This document shows positions 9,295-18,024 of a stretch of 53,753 nt of DNA, piece by piece. The stretch covers positions 1 through 53,753 of the forward strand of contig NZ_JOGO01000045.1 in NCBI RefSeq assembly GCF_000719475.1, given 5' to 3'. The translations under genes were made by a program, and so were the position numbers. The stretch comes from Streptomyces sp. NRRL F-5630. GTDB lineage: Bacteria > Actinomycetota > Actinomycetes > Streptomycetales > Streptomycetaceae. The notes below the pieces were generated by a model. That model ran no database searches. It was given only the letters and a program-made list of their open reading frames with translations, and had not been told where the DNA came from. Each line of letters opens with the position of its first letter. Position 1 is the first letter of the stretch.

Positions 9295-10413
9295 CTAGGG
9301 CGTGAACTCCGGCTCCTCCGCGAGATCCGCCTCCGGGTCCCGCACGTACCTCAGTACGCCCCACATACGGCGCTGGCCGTCCGCGTCCGCTCCCCCGGCG
9401 AGGCTCAACGCGTCGGGCGCGGCGGCGAGTTCCTCCTCGCGGCAGGCGTCGAGTTCCTGGGCGACGCGTGCCGCGTCGATCCCGGCGCCGATGAGGACGA
9501 GTTCGGTGCGGCGGGGCGCGGCCTCGGGCCAGGGCTCGGGGGTGAAGCGCAGGAAGCGGCCCACGGCGTGCACGCCGTAGCGGTGGAGCGGATCCGCGGC
9601 GCCGAAGTCCACGTAGCCCTTGATCCGGTAGAGGCCCTCGGGCCGCCGCTCCAGGAAGGACATGAGGCGTACGGGATCGAGCGGGACCTCGTAGGTCCGC
9701 GCCACGCTCTCGTACCCCTCGTGCAGGTGAGGTGCGGGCTCCTCCTCGGCGCGCAGGTCGTCGAAGGAGAGCTGCCCGCGCCGCTCGGTCACGGGACGGC
9801 GGTCGAAGAGCAGTTCCGGGTCGAGGCGGCCGTGCGTGACGGGTACGACGGCGGCACCGCGCGCCAGGTCCCGTACCTCCGCGAGCAGTTCGGCGCGTGC
9901 GGTGGCGGTGACCCGGTCGGTCTTGTTGAGGACGACGAGGTCGGCGACGGCGAGCCGTGTGCCGAGGCCGGGGTGCCGCGCGCGCGTGGCGGGGAACTCG
10001 GCCGCGTCGACGACCTCCACGAGCCCGCCGTAGACGAGCCGCGGATTGTCACCGGCGAGCACCATACGGACCAGCTCGGCCGGTTCCGCGAGCCCGCTCG
10101 CCTCGATGACGACCAGATCGACGCGCAGCCCTGGGGCGGTGAGCCGGGCGAGCTGTTCGTCCAGTTCGCTCACGTCGACCGCGCAGCACAGGCAGCCGTT
10201 CCCGAGCGAGACCGTTGAACCGGCCTGTCCGGCGACGGCCATCGCGTCGATCTCGATACTGCCGAAGTCGTTGACGAGCACCGCGATCCGGCTGCCCCTG
10301 CTGCTGTGGAGCAAGTGGTTGAGCACCGTGGTCTTCCCGGCCCCGAGGAACCCGGAAAGCACCACGACGGGGATCTGCCGCGGGGCGGCGCGCTCTTGTT
10401 CGTCCGCTGTCAC
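9295..10413 (-). CDS. COG0523/CobW-family GTP-binding metallochaperone-like protein
   Basis: A 372-aa G3E-family GTPase. Walker A is at residues 21-29 (GFLGAGKTT), the metal-binding CxCC motif at 73-77 (GCLCC), and the G4 motif is NKTD. The C-terminal CobW_C domain begins around residue 240 (RPEGLYRIKGYVDF). Members of this family insert or deliver metals such as zinc or cobalt; some are Zur-regulated. No Zur-box-like palindrome was seen just upstream, and no cobalamin genes are nearby, so the metal cannot be assigned. There is no His-rich stretch. The gene is convergent with parC. Confidence 0.9.
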   Translation of the reverse strand: MTADEQERAAPRQIPVVVLSGFLGAGKTTVLNHLLHSSRGSRIAVLVNDFGSIEIDAMAVAGQAGSTVSLGNGCLCCAVDVSELDEQLARLTAPGLRVDLVVIEASGLAEPAELVRMVLAGDNPRLVYGGLVEVVDAAEFPATRARHPGLGTRLAVADLVVLNKTDRVTATARAELLAEVRDLARGAAVVPVTHGRLDPELLFDRRPVTERRGQLSFDDLRAEEEPAPHLHEGYESVARTYEVPLDPVRLMSFLERRPEGLYRIKGYVDFGAADPLHRYGVHAVGRFLRFTPEPWPEAAPRRTELVLIGAGIDAARVAQELDACREEELAAAPDALSLAGGADADGQRRMWGVLRYVRDPEADLAEEPEFTP

Positions 10414-10467
10414 CGTCCCAGCCTACGAACCGCTCCCCGCCGCTCGTCCGCTCGCCCCACCCGCACA

Positions 10468-10489
10468 CCCGAGCCGGGCCCGGCTCGGG
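10468..10489 (-). terminator. Palindrome downstream of the LacI gene
   Basis: A 22-bp perfect palindrome with arms CCCGAGCCGGG and CCCGGCTCGGG lies between the LacI-type gene stop (10574) and the CobW-type gene start (10413). It could end the LacI transcript. The absence of a loop makes it a weaker terminator candidate, and an operator role is also possible. Confidence 0.45.
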
Positions 10490-10573
10490 GACGCCCATGG
10501 GCTCACGCCAGGGTCCGGCGCGGGATTCGGCACGCGTCGCGGCGCGGGTGCCGCACCGGCTTCGGCGCGCGGT

Positions 10574-11581
10574 TCAGCGGGGCGCCTGCCCCGTCGAGCC
10601 CCTGACGACCAGCTCCGGCTCGAACAACAGCTCCTCGGCCGTCGCCGTCGCCCCCGCGATCTGCACCGCGAGCAGGTCGACCGCGGCACGCCCCATCGCC
10701 TCGATGGGCTGGCGCACGGTCGTGAGCGGGGGCTCCGTGCAGTTCATGAAGGCGGAGTCGTCGAAGCCCACGACGGAGACCTCGTCCGGCACCGACAGTC
10801 CGCGCCGCTTCGCCGCGCGGATCGCGCCGAGCGCGTAGGGGTCGCTTGCACACACGAAACCGGTGACGCCCTGGTCGAGGAGCCGGGTCGCGGCGGCCTG
10901 CCCGCCCTCCAGTGAGAACATCGCGCGGACGACGTGCGCCTCGGGCAGTTCGCGGCCCTCCGCGGCGGCGAGTTGCCGGGCGGCGGCGAGCTTGCGCTGC
11001 GAGGGCACGTGGTCGGCCGGGCCGAGGACGAGACCGATGCGCTCGTGGCCGAGCGAGGAGAGGTGCCGCCACGCCTGCTCGACGGCGACCGCGTCGTCGC
11101 AGGAGACGCCGGGAAAACCGAGCTGATCGATCGCCGCGTTGATGAGCACGACGGGGATGCGGCGCTCCGCGAGCCGGCGGTAGTGGTCGTGCGGCGCCTC
11201 GGCCTGCGCGTACAGCCCCCCGGCGAAGACCACCCCGGAGACCTGCTGCTGCAGGAGGAGATCGACGTAGTCGGCCTCCGAGACCCCGCCCTTGGTCTGC
11301 GTGCACAGGACCGGTGTGAGGCCCTGCTGCGCGAGCGCCCCGCCGATGACCTCGGCGAAGGCGGGGAAGATCGGGTTCTGCAACTCGGGCAGAACGAGAC
11401 CGACGAGGCGGGCCCGCTCCCCGCGCAACTGCGTGGGCCGCTCGTAGCCGAGCACGTCGAGCGCCGAGAGCACCGCTTGGCGCGTGTTTTCCGACACCCC
11501 GGGCTTGCCGTTGAGGACCCGGCTCACCGTGGCCTCACTGACTCCGACCTTCTGGGCCACTTGGGCGAGTCGACGCGTCAT
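10574..11581 (-). CDS. LacI/GalR-family transcriptional regulator
   Basis: A 335-aa repressor-type protein. The helix-turn-helix and hinge are at residues 3-55, with the family signature VGVSEATVSRVLNGKPGVSE. A periplasmic-binding-protein-like effector domain follows (segments ARLVGLVLPELQNPIFP and VPDEVSVVGFDDSAFMNCTEP). The ATG at 11581 is preferred over the upstream in-frame ATG at 11734, since LacI proteins begin within a few residues of the HTH. The likely effector is a sugar, but no sugar transporter or hydrolase gene adjoins it. A candidate operator lies just upstream. Confidence 0.93.
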   Translation of the reverse strand: MTRRLAQVAQKVGVSEATVSRVLNGKPGVSENTRQAVLSALDVLGYERPTQLRGERARLVGLVLPELQNPIFPAFAEVIGGALAQQGLTPVLCTQTKGGVSEADYVDLLLQQQVSGVVFAGGLYAQAEAPHDHYRRLAERRIPVVLINAAIDQLGFPGVSCDDAVAVEQAWRHLSSLGHERIGLVLGPADHVPSQRKLAAARQLAAAEGRELPEAHVVRAMFSLEGGQAAATRLLDQGVTGFVCASDPYALGAIRAAKRRGLSVPDEVSVVGFDDSAFMNCTEPPLTTVRQPIEAMGRAAVDLLAVQIAGATATAEELLFEPELVVRGSTGQAPR

Positions 11582-11604
11582 GGCCGAAAGATTAGCGCAA
11601 GGAG

Positions 11605-11619
11605 CGCAAGCGATTTGCG
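11605..11619. promoter_or_regulatory. Candidate LacI-type autoregulatory operator
   Basis: CGCAA-N5-TTGCG forms an imperfect palindrome 23 bp upstream of the LacI gene start, with a further CGCAA at 11596-11600. LacI regulators often bind such sites in their own promoters. The assignment is by pattern and position only. Confidence 0.35.
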
Positions 11620-11735
11620 GGAATCCTGAAAATTTCACCGTTGGCTTCCGCCGGATTCTGCTCGCCGCGCTGCGCACCGTGCGCACGGAACCCGACAGCC
11701 CTTCCCGCGCCGCCTGAGGGACGGCCCCGTTCACC

Positions 11736-11754
11736 TGCGGTTAGGCTCGCCTTC
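11736..11754 (+). promoter_or_regulatory. Leaderless-type promoter with partial iron-box similarity
   Basis: TAGGCT (11742-11747) matches a TANNNT -10 hexamer ending 7 nt before the GTG at 11755, the placement expected for a leaderless transcript. The same 19 bp (TGCGGTTAGGCTCGCCTTC) agree at 13 positions with the actinobacterial DmdR1/IdeR iron box TTAGGTTAGGCTAACCTAA. Iron control of an Fe-S protein would make sense but is unproven. Confidence 0.4.
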
Positions 11755-12699
11755 GTGAGTATCTGCGCCACCGCCTCTCGTGCCCTCGGCGAGCCCCTCG
11801 CCGGGACGGCGGCCACCGCCCGCACCTGGCTCCTCATCGAACAACCGGGCCCGTGGGGTGCCAAGGCCCTGACCTCCAGCCGCCTCGATCCCGCCCTGGG
11901 AAGGCGCCTGGAGGAGGCCGCGCGCGATACCGGCGTGCGCCTCGGACTCATCCGCCGCCCCGGCCGCACTCCGCCCACCCCCGCGCGCCGCGTCTTCGCC
12001 GCGCACGTCGTACCCGGGCAGGGCTGGGTGCACGAGGCGAGCATCGCCTCCGACGAGGCCGCGGAACGACTCCTCGGCCTGGATCTGAAGGCCCTCGGCG
12101 CGGGCGACGCCACCTCCTTCCTCGACCCCGCCGACGGCCTCGCCGGCACCCCCTACACGGGCGCCCCGCTCGTCTGCGTCTGCGCCAACGGCAAGCGCGA
12201 CCGCTGCTGCGCGCTCCTCGGCCGCCCCCTCGCGGCCGAACTGCACGCGGCGGGCACCGAGGGGGTCTGGGAGGTCACGCACCTCGGCGGCCACCGCTTC
12301 TCCCCCACGCTGCTCGTCCTCCCCTACGGCTACGCCTACGGGCGCGCGGACGCCGCCCTGGCCCGCACCGCCCAGCGCGCCGCCGCCTCGGGCCGCGTCC
12401 ACCTCGACGGCTGCCGGGGCCGCTCCGTGTGGGAACGCCCCGAGCAGGCGGCCGAGTTGGCGGTACGGGCCGAGACCGGCGAGGAGCGCGCCGAGGCACT
12501 GACCCTGCACACCCTGCCGCCGGGTGAGGGCTCCGCGGCGCACCTCGTCCGCGTGGACCACGGCGACGGCCGCCGCTGGACGGCCGAGGTGGTGCGTACG
12601 GTCGCCGAGGACGCGCGCCCGGAGAGCTGCGGCGCGGCCCCCGCCCGCACGGCCGGTTTCGAGGTCGTACGGCTGACGGCCCAAGCCTCCTCGCGCTGA
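11755..12699 (+). CDS. Sucrase/ferredoxin-like (Suc_Fer) Fe-S protein
   Basis: A 314-aa protein of the sucrase/ferredoxin-like family, which has a thioredoxin-like fold and binds a 2Fe-2S cluster. Visible ligand candidates are Cys141 and Cys143 (LVCVCANGKRDRCC), Cys151/Cys152, and His176 and His180 (VTHLGGHRFSPTLLVLPYG). The GTG at 11755 is chosen because homologous sequence begins there and a -10-like TAGGCT lies 7 nt upstream, implying leaderless translation. The reaction is unknown; electron transfer or iron-siderophore reduction is possible for related proteins. It is convergent with the symporter gene, and they share a terminator. Confidence 0.85.
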   Translation: MSICATASRALGEPLAGTAATARTWLLIEQPGPWGAKALTSSRLDPALGRRLEEAARDTGVRLGLIRRPGRTPPTPARRVFAAHVVPGQGWVHEASIASDEAAERLLGLDLKALGAGDATSFLDPADGLAGTPYTGAPLVCVCANGKRDRCCALLGRPLAAELHAAGTEGVWEVTHLGGHRFSPTLLVLPYGYAYGRADAALARTAQRAAASGRVHLDGCRGRSVWERPEQAAELAVRAETGEERAEALTLHTLPPGEGSAAHLVRVDHGDGRRWTAEVVRTVAEDARPESCGAAPARTAGFEVVRLTAQASSR

Positions 12700-12705
12700 A
12701 CGCCG

Positions 12706-12755
12706 CTACGGGTGCGGGCGCCCCCCCTCGTGGAGAAGGACGCCCGCACCCGTAG
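12706..12755. terminator. Bidirectional intrinsic terminator
   Basis: A perfect 15-bp stem, CTACGGGTGCGGGCG at 12706-12720 pairing with 12741-12755, encloses a 20-nt loop. It lies 6 bp after the Suc_Fer stop and 38 bp before the convergent symporter stop, so it can serve both genes. Confidence 0.85.
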
Positions 12756-12792
12756 GCCCGCGGCCCGCCGCGCCCGGCCGACGGGGTGACGC

Positions 12793-14385
12793 TCAGACCG
12801 CTCCCGCCCCGGTGAGGGAGCGGACCTCGGTCTCCGCGTGCCGGGCCTCGTCCGGCTCCTCCTTGGACGTGACCGTCCCGATCCACCCGAAGAGGAAACC
12901 GAGCGGGATGGAGACGAGGCCCGGGTTCTCCAGCGGGAAGAGATGGAAGTCGACGCCCGAGACGATGGAGTCGGGGCCGCCGGAGACGACGGGCGAGAAG
13001 AGCACGAGCAACAGCGCGGGCACGAGTCCTCCGTAGACGGACCAGACCCCGCCCCGCATCGTGAACCGGCGCCAGAAGAGCGAGTAGAGCAGGATCGGCA
13101 GATTCGCCGAGGCCGCGACCGCGAAGGCGAGGCCCACGAGGAAGGCGACGTTGAGGTTGCTCACGAGCAGACTCAGCGCGATCGCGAGCACTCCGATACC
13201 GACCGCGGCGAGCCGCGCCACGGCCACCTCGCTGCGCTGCTTGCGCCCGGCGCGGCGCAGCGTCGCGTACAGGTCGTGGGCGACGGAGGCGGAGGAGGCG
13301 AGAGTGATGCCCGCGACAACGGCGAGGATCGTCGCGAAGGCGACCGCCGCGACCACGGCGAAGAGGACCGTGCCGCCCGTGGAGTTCTCACCGCCGCCGA
13401 GGTCGAGGGCGAGCAGCGGGATCGCCGTGTTCCCGGCCGCGTTGGAGCGCCGCACCTCGTCCGAGCCGACGACCGCCGCGGCGCCGAAGCCCAGGATGAT
13501 CGTCATGAGGTAGAAGGCGCCGATGAGCCCGATCGACCACACCACCGAACGCCGCGCCGCGCGCGCCGTGGGCACGGTGTAGAAGCGCGACAGGATGTGC
13601 GGCAGCCCCGCCGTGCCGAGCACCAGGGCGAGACCGAGGCTGATGAAGTCGAAGCGGGAGGTCCAGTCCCCGCCGTACTTCAGGCCCGGCTTGAGGAAGT
13701 CCATGCCGTGGCCGCTGCGTTCGGCGGCGCTCTTGAGGAGCTGGTTCACATCGCCGTGGAAGCGGAGCAGGACCAGGACGGTCAGAGCGATGGCACCGGC
13801 CATCAGGAGCACGGCCTTGACGATCTGGATCCACGTCGTGGCCCGCATCCCACCGAACGAGACGTAGATGATCATGAGCGCGCCGACCCCGATGACGGTC
13901 CAGACCCGGGCCGCCCCGCTCGTGCCCCCGAGGAGCAGGGCCACCAGGGAGCCCGCGCCGACCATCTGCGCGACGAGATAGAGCACCGAGACGGTGACCG
14001 AGGCGGCCCCGGTCGCGACCCGCAGCCGCGGCGCGCTCATCCGCGCGGCCACCACGTCCGCCAGGGTGAACCTGCCGCAGTTGCGCACCAGTTCGGCGAC
14101 GAGCAGCAGAACAACGAGCCAGGCCACGAGGAAGCCGACCGAGTAGAGCAACCCGTCGTAGCCGACGAGCGCGATGAGGCCCGCGATGCCGAGGAAGGAG
14201 GCGGCGGACATGTAGTCCCCCGCGATGGCGAAGCCGTTCTCCATCGGCGTGAAGAGCCGGCCACCGGCGTAGAACTCCTCGGCGGAACCGTGCCTGTTGC
14301 GGCTGACCCAGGTCGTGATGCCCAGGGTGACCACTACGAAGGCGCTGAACAACAGCAGCGCCAGGGTCTCGTGGTTGCTGCTCAA
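12793..14385 (-). CDS. Sodium:solute symporter, acetate permease (ActP)-like
   Basis: A 530-aa membrane transporter of the SSS family with about 13 hydrophobic segments. Typical features are EEFYAGGRLFTPMENGFAIAG near residues 36-57, the conserved GDYMSAASFLG, and TAGLPHILSRFYTVP in the middle. The close similarity of these blocks to ActP suggests uptake of acetate or another short monocarboxylate. The ATG at 14385 overlaps the stop of the upstream DUF485 gene by 4 bp, the usual actP/yjcH pairing. A two-component system gene lies directly upstream on the same strand and may control it. Confidence 0.92.
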   Translation of the reverse strand: MSSNHETLALLLFSAFVVVTLGITTWVSRNRHGSAEEFYAGGRLFTPMENGFAIAGDYMSAASFLGIAGLIALVGYDGLLYSVGFLVAWLVVLLLVAELVRNCGRFTLADVVAARMSAPRLRVATGAASVTVSVLYLVAQMVGAGSLVALLLGGTSGAARVWTVIGVGALMIIYVSFGGMRATTWIQIVKAVLLMAGAIALTVLVLLRFHGDVNQLLKSAAERSGHGMDFLKPGLKYGGDWTSRFDFISLGLALVLGTAGLPHILSRFYTVPTARAARRSVVWSIGLIGAFYLMTIILGFGAAAVVGSDEVRRSNAAGNTAIPLLALDLGGGENSTGGTVLFAVVAAVAFATILAVVAGITLASSASVAHDLYATLRRAGRKQRSEVAVARLAAVGIGVLAIALSLLVSNLNVAFLVGLAFAVAASANLPILLYSLFWRRFTMRGGVWSVYGGLVPALLLVLFSPVVSGGPDSIVSGVDFHLFPLENPGLVSIPLGFLFGWIGTVTSKEEPDEARHAETEVRSLTGAGAV

Positions 14386-14858
14386 CGCCGCACTCCTCGC
14401 GTCATTTCCTGGGTGTCCCAGCGCAGTTCGAGAGCCGCCCGGTCCCGCCGCAGCCGGGCGTGACGCGCATAGGCCCAGGTCAGCAGGAAGGTCGTGGCGA
14501 ACTGCGCGAGCCCCGCCACCATCGCCACGTTGATCACCCCGGCGACCGGCCGCCCCATGAGGTCCGGCGCCATCGTCGCGGCGATCACATAGGCGACGTA
14601 CCAGAGGAAGAACGCCGCGGCAGCCGGGAAGGCGAAGCTGCGATAACGGCGACGCACTTCCTGGAAAGCGGGGCTGTGCTGCACCTCCAGGTAGACGTCC
14701 GCCGCCCGACGGGCCGGCTCCGGCTCGGAGGCGGGTGCGGGAATGACGGGCGTCGAGGCTCCGACACCGTCCACCCCGCCCCAGCCGGAGGCGAGCGAAT
14801 CCCGCCAGGGGTCGTCGAGCCGGACCTGTCCGGCTTCACGACCATCGTGCTTTTCCAC
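14382..14858 (-). CDS. DUF485 membrane protein, symporter partner
   Basis: A 158-aa protein with two hydrophobic helices (around FAFPAAAAFFLWYVAYVIAA and INVAMVAGLAQFATTFLLTW) and a 60-residue Pro/Glu-rich N-terminal tail. DUF485 (YjcH) proteins are regularly co-encoded with ActP-type symporters. The GTG at 14858 is preferred, with AAGGAG 7 nt upstream; a longer in-frame ATG at 14948 would add a region lacking a Shine-Dalgarno. The stop overlaps the symporter start (ATGA). It probably assists assembly or regulation of the transporter. Confidence 0.85.
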   Translation of the reverse strand: MEKHDGREAGQVRLDDPWRDSLASGWGGVDGVGASTPVIPAPASEPEPARRAADVYLEVQHSPAFQEVRRRYRSFAFPAAAAFFLWYVAYVIAATMAPDLMGRPVAGVINVAMVAGLAQFATTFLLTWAYARHARLRRDRAALELRWDTQEMTRGVRR

Positions 14859-14952
14859 CGAACTCTCCTTGTCCGCGGCGAGCTGAGCCGCGAGCACAAG
14901 AATGAGCAGTGCGGAAAGACCCGAGACGCCTGGGACCGGAAATTTCACCCTT

Positions 14953-15738
14953 TCAGGTGAGAGAGGAACCTGGTGGCGTAACTATCCCGTGCAGATAGGC
15001 ATATCGGACGGCCTGGGCGCGATCACGAAGGCCCGCCTTGGCGAACAGATTGTTGATGTGGGTCTTCACCGTGGCGGCTGACACATGGAGCGCGCGTGCG
15101 ATGTCCGCGTTGCTCAGGCCCTGCGCGATGAGCGCCAGCACCTCGGCCTCCCGCGCCGTCAGCCCATCCGGCGGCACAGACCCCGCGGAGCCCGGCGGTC
15201 GGACCGCCGCACGCCCCGCCACCGCGTCTCCCCCGCTCCCGTCCGCCGCCCGGCCAGGCGTCCCCTCTCCCGGTCGGCCGGACGCCCCGGGCGGCGCCGA
15301 AGGATCCGCCGCGGTCTCGTCCGCGATGCGGTCGAGAAGGCGCCGCTGAATCCCGGGAGCGAGCCCCGCCTCGCCGGACAGCACGTCCTCGATGGCACGC
15401 ACGATCTCCTCGCCCCCCGCGTCCTTCGTGAGGTAGCCCCTGGCCCCCGCGCGCAGGGCCGGGAAGAGATCCTGGTCGTCGGCGTACGTGGTCAGTACGA
15501 CAACCTGCGTCCCCGGGTACTCCGCCCGGATCCTGCGCGTGGCCTGCACTCCGTCGCAGCGCGGCATCCGCAGGTCCATCAGGACGACGTCCGGGGCGAG
15601 CTCCCCGACAAGCCGGACGGCCTCGTCCCCGTCCCGTGCCGAGCCCACCACCTCGATCCCCGGCAGCAGACCGAGCAGCATCACGATGCCCTCGCGTACC
15701 ACCGACTGGTCGTCGGCCACCACCACCCGCGCGTTCAC
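14953..15738 (-). CDS. NarL/LuxR-family response regulator
   Basis: A 261-aa response regulator. The receiver domain holds the phospho-acceptor Asp55 (VVLMDLRMPRCDG), acidic pocket Asp9/Asp10, and switch Thr/Lys residues (VVLTTYADDQD; GYLTKDAGG). A LuxR-type HTH covers about residues 195-255 (LTAREAEVLALIAQGLSNADIA). An unusual 45-residue Pro/Gly/Ala-rich linker (about 145-190) joins the two. The ATG overlaps the upstream sensor kinase stop by 4 bp, so they are coupled and form a pair. Divergence from known targets prevents naming the stimulus; the neighbouring symporter operon is a plausible target. Confidence 0.93.
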   Translation of the reverse strand: MNARVVVADDQSVVREGIVMLLGLLPGIEVVGSARDGDEAVRLVGELAPDVVLMDLRMPRCDGVQATRRIRAEYPGTQVVVLTTYADDQDLFPALRAGARGYLTKDAGGEEIVRAIEDVLSGEAGLAPGIQRRLLDRIADETAADPSAPPGASGRPGEGTPGRAADGSGGDAVAGRAAVRPPGSAGSVPPDGLTAREAEVLALIAQGLSNADIARALHVSAATVKTHINNLFAKAGLRDRAQAVRYAYLHGIVTPPGSSLT

Positions 15739-17300
15739 GCCGGAACCCTCAGTCGCACCACGAAGCCTTCCTCACCGTCCTCCGGGGGGCCTGCCGACAG
15801 CGTCCCACCCAGCAGTTCGGCCCGCTCCCGCATGCCTCTCACACCGTAGCCGCTGCCACTCGCCGCCAAATCGGGAACCCCGAGGTCGTCCGGCCCCACC
15901 CTGCTTCCCCCGCCCCGCACACCTTCCGGGCCCACCGGTCCCGCCGCCCCCTCCCCGGCTGCCAGGCGCGTTCCGCCTTCCGCACCCGCGGCCCGCTCCT
16001 CGCCGCGCTCCACCCCTTCGTAGCGCCCGGCCGGCTCGCCCCGCCCAGCCGTCTGTGGGCCCTCGCTCCGCTCACCGCCGCCGTCCCCGGCGAGGCCCTC
16101 ACCGCGCTTGGCCCCGGCCAAGCTCTCACCACTGCCGTCCCCGCCCAGGCCCTCACCACGCCCGGTCCCGTCGAAGCCGCGCCCGGTCCCGCGCAAGCTC
16201 TCGTCACGCCCGTCGAAGCCCCCGCCGCCTTCGGAGTGCTCACGCCGGGCACCCCGCTCCCCCCACGTCTGTCGTCCGGGCCCGTTGCGGACCTCCAGCT
16301 CGACGGCCTCCGGCCCGTAGACAAGACGCAGCCGTGGTCGCGCGCCCGGCGCGTGCTTGCGCACGTTGGTCAGCGCCTCCTGCGCGACCCTCCGCAGCGT
16401 CTGCCCCGCCTCCGCGGCGACGGGCCGCGCCTCGCCCTCGACCCGCAGCACCGTGCCCTCCCGCGCGGCCAGCTCGGCGAGTGCCTCGGCCACGGGAGCC
16501 ATGTCGCCGCGCAGGGCGGAGAGCGCCTGCCGGGTCTCCTCCAGCCCTTCCCGGGCCATTCCCCGTGCCGCGACGACCCGCTCCAGGACCTGCTGGCGGT
16601 CGGCGCCCCGTTCGAGCTGGATTCTGGCCGCCTCCAGGTGCACGAGCTGTGCGGAGAGGCTGTGGGCGAGTACGTCGTGTATCTCCCTGGCGATCCTGGC
16701 CCGCTCCGCGAGCGCCGCGGATTCGGCACGCGCCGCCTGGCTCGCCCCCTCCTCGATGAGCAGGCGGTGCGCGGCCCCCCGCGCCTCCGCGTCGAGCCTC
16801 ATCACAAGCCCGGCCAGGACGAGCCCGCCACAGGTGACCAGTGTCGCGATCCAGTCGTCCCGGTCCGTCACGAAGTACGCACCGAGCCCCAGCATCGCGG
16901 CCGCGCCGCCCCAGCCGAGGGGCAGCCTCTGCAGCGCGACGACCGCCGCCAGGCACCACAGCACGGACGAGGCGGGGTGCCAGTCGAGACCGTAGAAACC
17001 GGCCCCCGCGAGGAGGACGGCCGCCATGCAGGAGACGGCCGCCCGGAGCTGGTGTTCACCGGTCACCCGGAAGAACCGTCGCAGGGCCACGAGCGCGAGG
17101 CCGAGCAGAACGAGACCGCCGATCACCGGGACCGGTCCCGCGTCCGGGTGGAGCTGGTGGCTGACCCACAGGAGGAAGCCCAGGAGCGTGACCCGGACTC
17201 CCCTGGTCGCGGCCGTACGAGCGCCGCTCTCCACCCAGCGGCGGCTCTCCCGCGAGAGCGCCTCGCGCGAGGGCCAGACCGACCAGACGTCCTTCCTCAT
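15735..17300 (-). CDS. HisKA_3-type sensor histidine kinase with glycine-rich ATPase insertion
   Basis: A 521-aa membrane kinase. Four to five hydrophobic helices lie at about 32-168. The dimerisation/phosphoacceptor helix contains His208 (ARIAREIHDVLAHSLS). The HATPase N-box is at 304-316 (RVAQEALTNVRKHA), and the terminal G-box-like segment at 484-500 (GYGVRGMRERAELLGG). Between them, about residues 342-480 are low-complexity Gly/Glu/Arg sequence with repeats such as RGEGLGGDG and RGEGLAGDG, where normal kinases have a short ATP lid. ATG 17300 overlaps the stop of the upstream membrane protein gene. It is the cognate kinase of the downstream response regulator. Confidence 0.92.
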   Translation of the reverse strand: MRKDVWSVWPSREALSRESRRWVESGARTAATRGVRVTLLGFLLWVSHQLHPDAGPVPVIGGLVLLGLALVALRRFFRVTGEHQLRAAVSCMAAVLLAGAGFYGLDWHPASSVLWCLAAVVALQRLPLGWGGAAAMLGLGAYFVTDRDDWIATLVTCGGLVLAGLVMRLDAEARGAAHRLLIEEGASQAARAESAALAERARIAREIHDVLAHSLSAQLVHLEAARIQLERGADRQQVLERVVAARGMAREGLEETRQALSALRGDMAPVAEALAELAAREGTVLRVEGEARPVAAEAGQTLRRVAQEALTNVRKHAPGARPRLRLVYGPEAVELEVRNGPGRQTWGERGARREHSEGGGGFDGRDESLRGTGRGFDGTGRGEGLGGDGSGESLAGAKRGEGLAGDGGGERSEGPQTAGRGEPAGRYEGVERGEERAAGAEGGTRLAAGEGAAGPVGPEGVRGGGSRVGPDDLGVPDLAASGSGYGVRGMRERAELLGGTLSAGPPEDGEEGFVVRLRVPA

Positions 17301-17833
17301 ACACGGTCCTTCGGGCGGGCTGCGCGGTCGTACCGGCGAGCCGGCTTCGGTGTTCCGGAACCCTCACCGTACGTCGGCCCGAGAAGCGCGGCCCGGCGAT
17401 TGAGGAGCAGCCCGCGGGCGAGGAAGGTCGCGGCCAGACCCAGGAGGAGGACGGGTGTGTGCTGCGTTGTCCCGAGCGAGGAACCCACCCCGTAGAGCGC
17501 GACCCGTACCAGGATGCTGCCGCACCACACGGCGCCCGCCATCTTCGTACCGGCGGACCACAGACTCCCGTCCTCCTCCCGCCAGACCCGAGAGGTCCAC
17601 GCCCAGGCGGCACCGGTGAGCAGGCCGGCGAGCACGTTGAGCAGGATGAGGGCGACCGCCACGGAAGGGTGTGCGTCATCGACGAGCCCGGGCTCGCGCA
17701 GCGCGACGACGGCGAGGATGACGGGCAGCAGCCATGGGCGCCGACCGCCGTCGATGCGCTGGGCCCGGAACAGCCTGAACGCGATGAGGACGACCGCCGC
17801 CACGATCAGCAGGATCTCCAGGGCCCCGGACAT
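17297..17833 (-). CDS. Small integral membrane protein of the two-component operon
   Basis: A 178-aa protein with about five hydrophobic segments (for example EILLIVAAVVLIAFRLF, VAVALILLNVLAGLLTGAAW and TPVLLLGLAATFLARGLLL). I do not recognise a named family with confidence; it resembles CcdC/DUF1453-type membrane proteins. The ATG at 17833 is preferred because GGAGG lies 5 nt upstream; an ATG at 17845 overlaps that site. The stop overlaps the start of the histidine kinase gene by 4 bp, so it probably acts with the kinase, perhaps in sensing. Confidence 0.78.
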   Translation of the reverse strand: MSGALEILLIVAAVVLIAFRLFRAQRIDGGRRPWLLPVILAVVALREPGLVDDAHPSVAVALILLNVLAGLLTGAAWAWTSRVWREEDGSLWSAGTKMAGAVWCGSILVRVALYGVGSSLGTTQHTPVLLLGLAATFLARGLLLNRRAALLGPTYGEGSGTPKPARRYDRAARPKDRV

Positions 17834-17934
17834 GTGCGCCTCCATAGGTCGGGGGGTGTCTCGAACACCACCGAAACTACGGAAGGGGCCTGGTCAGGGG
17901 ATCGGAGCCAGGGTGGAAAGCGGGTGGATTCTGT

Positions 17935-17956
17935 TTCTCCACCCCAGGGTGGAGAA
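17935..17956 (-). terminator. Hairpin downstream of parE
   Basis: TTCTCCACCC (17935-17944) pairs exactly with GGGTGGAGAA (17947-17956). A second hairpin (CCGGGA...TCCCGG, about 17957-17980) adjoins it. Both lie between the parE stop at 18025 and the next minus-strand gene start at 17833, so they probably end parE transcription. Confidence 0.55.
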
Positions 17957-18024
17957 CCGGGAAGATCCGGCCTCCCGGGGCGGAGAAACAGCGCCCGATA
18001 CCGACCCGCGCGGCGGGCGGACCG

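Noticed and set aside
10414..10573. Zur box upstream of the CobW-family gene
   Set aside because: No TGAAAATCATTTTCA-like palindrome is present; only a GC-rich palindrome fits a terminator better.
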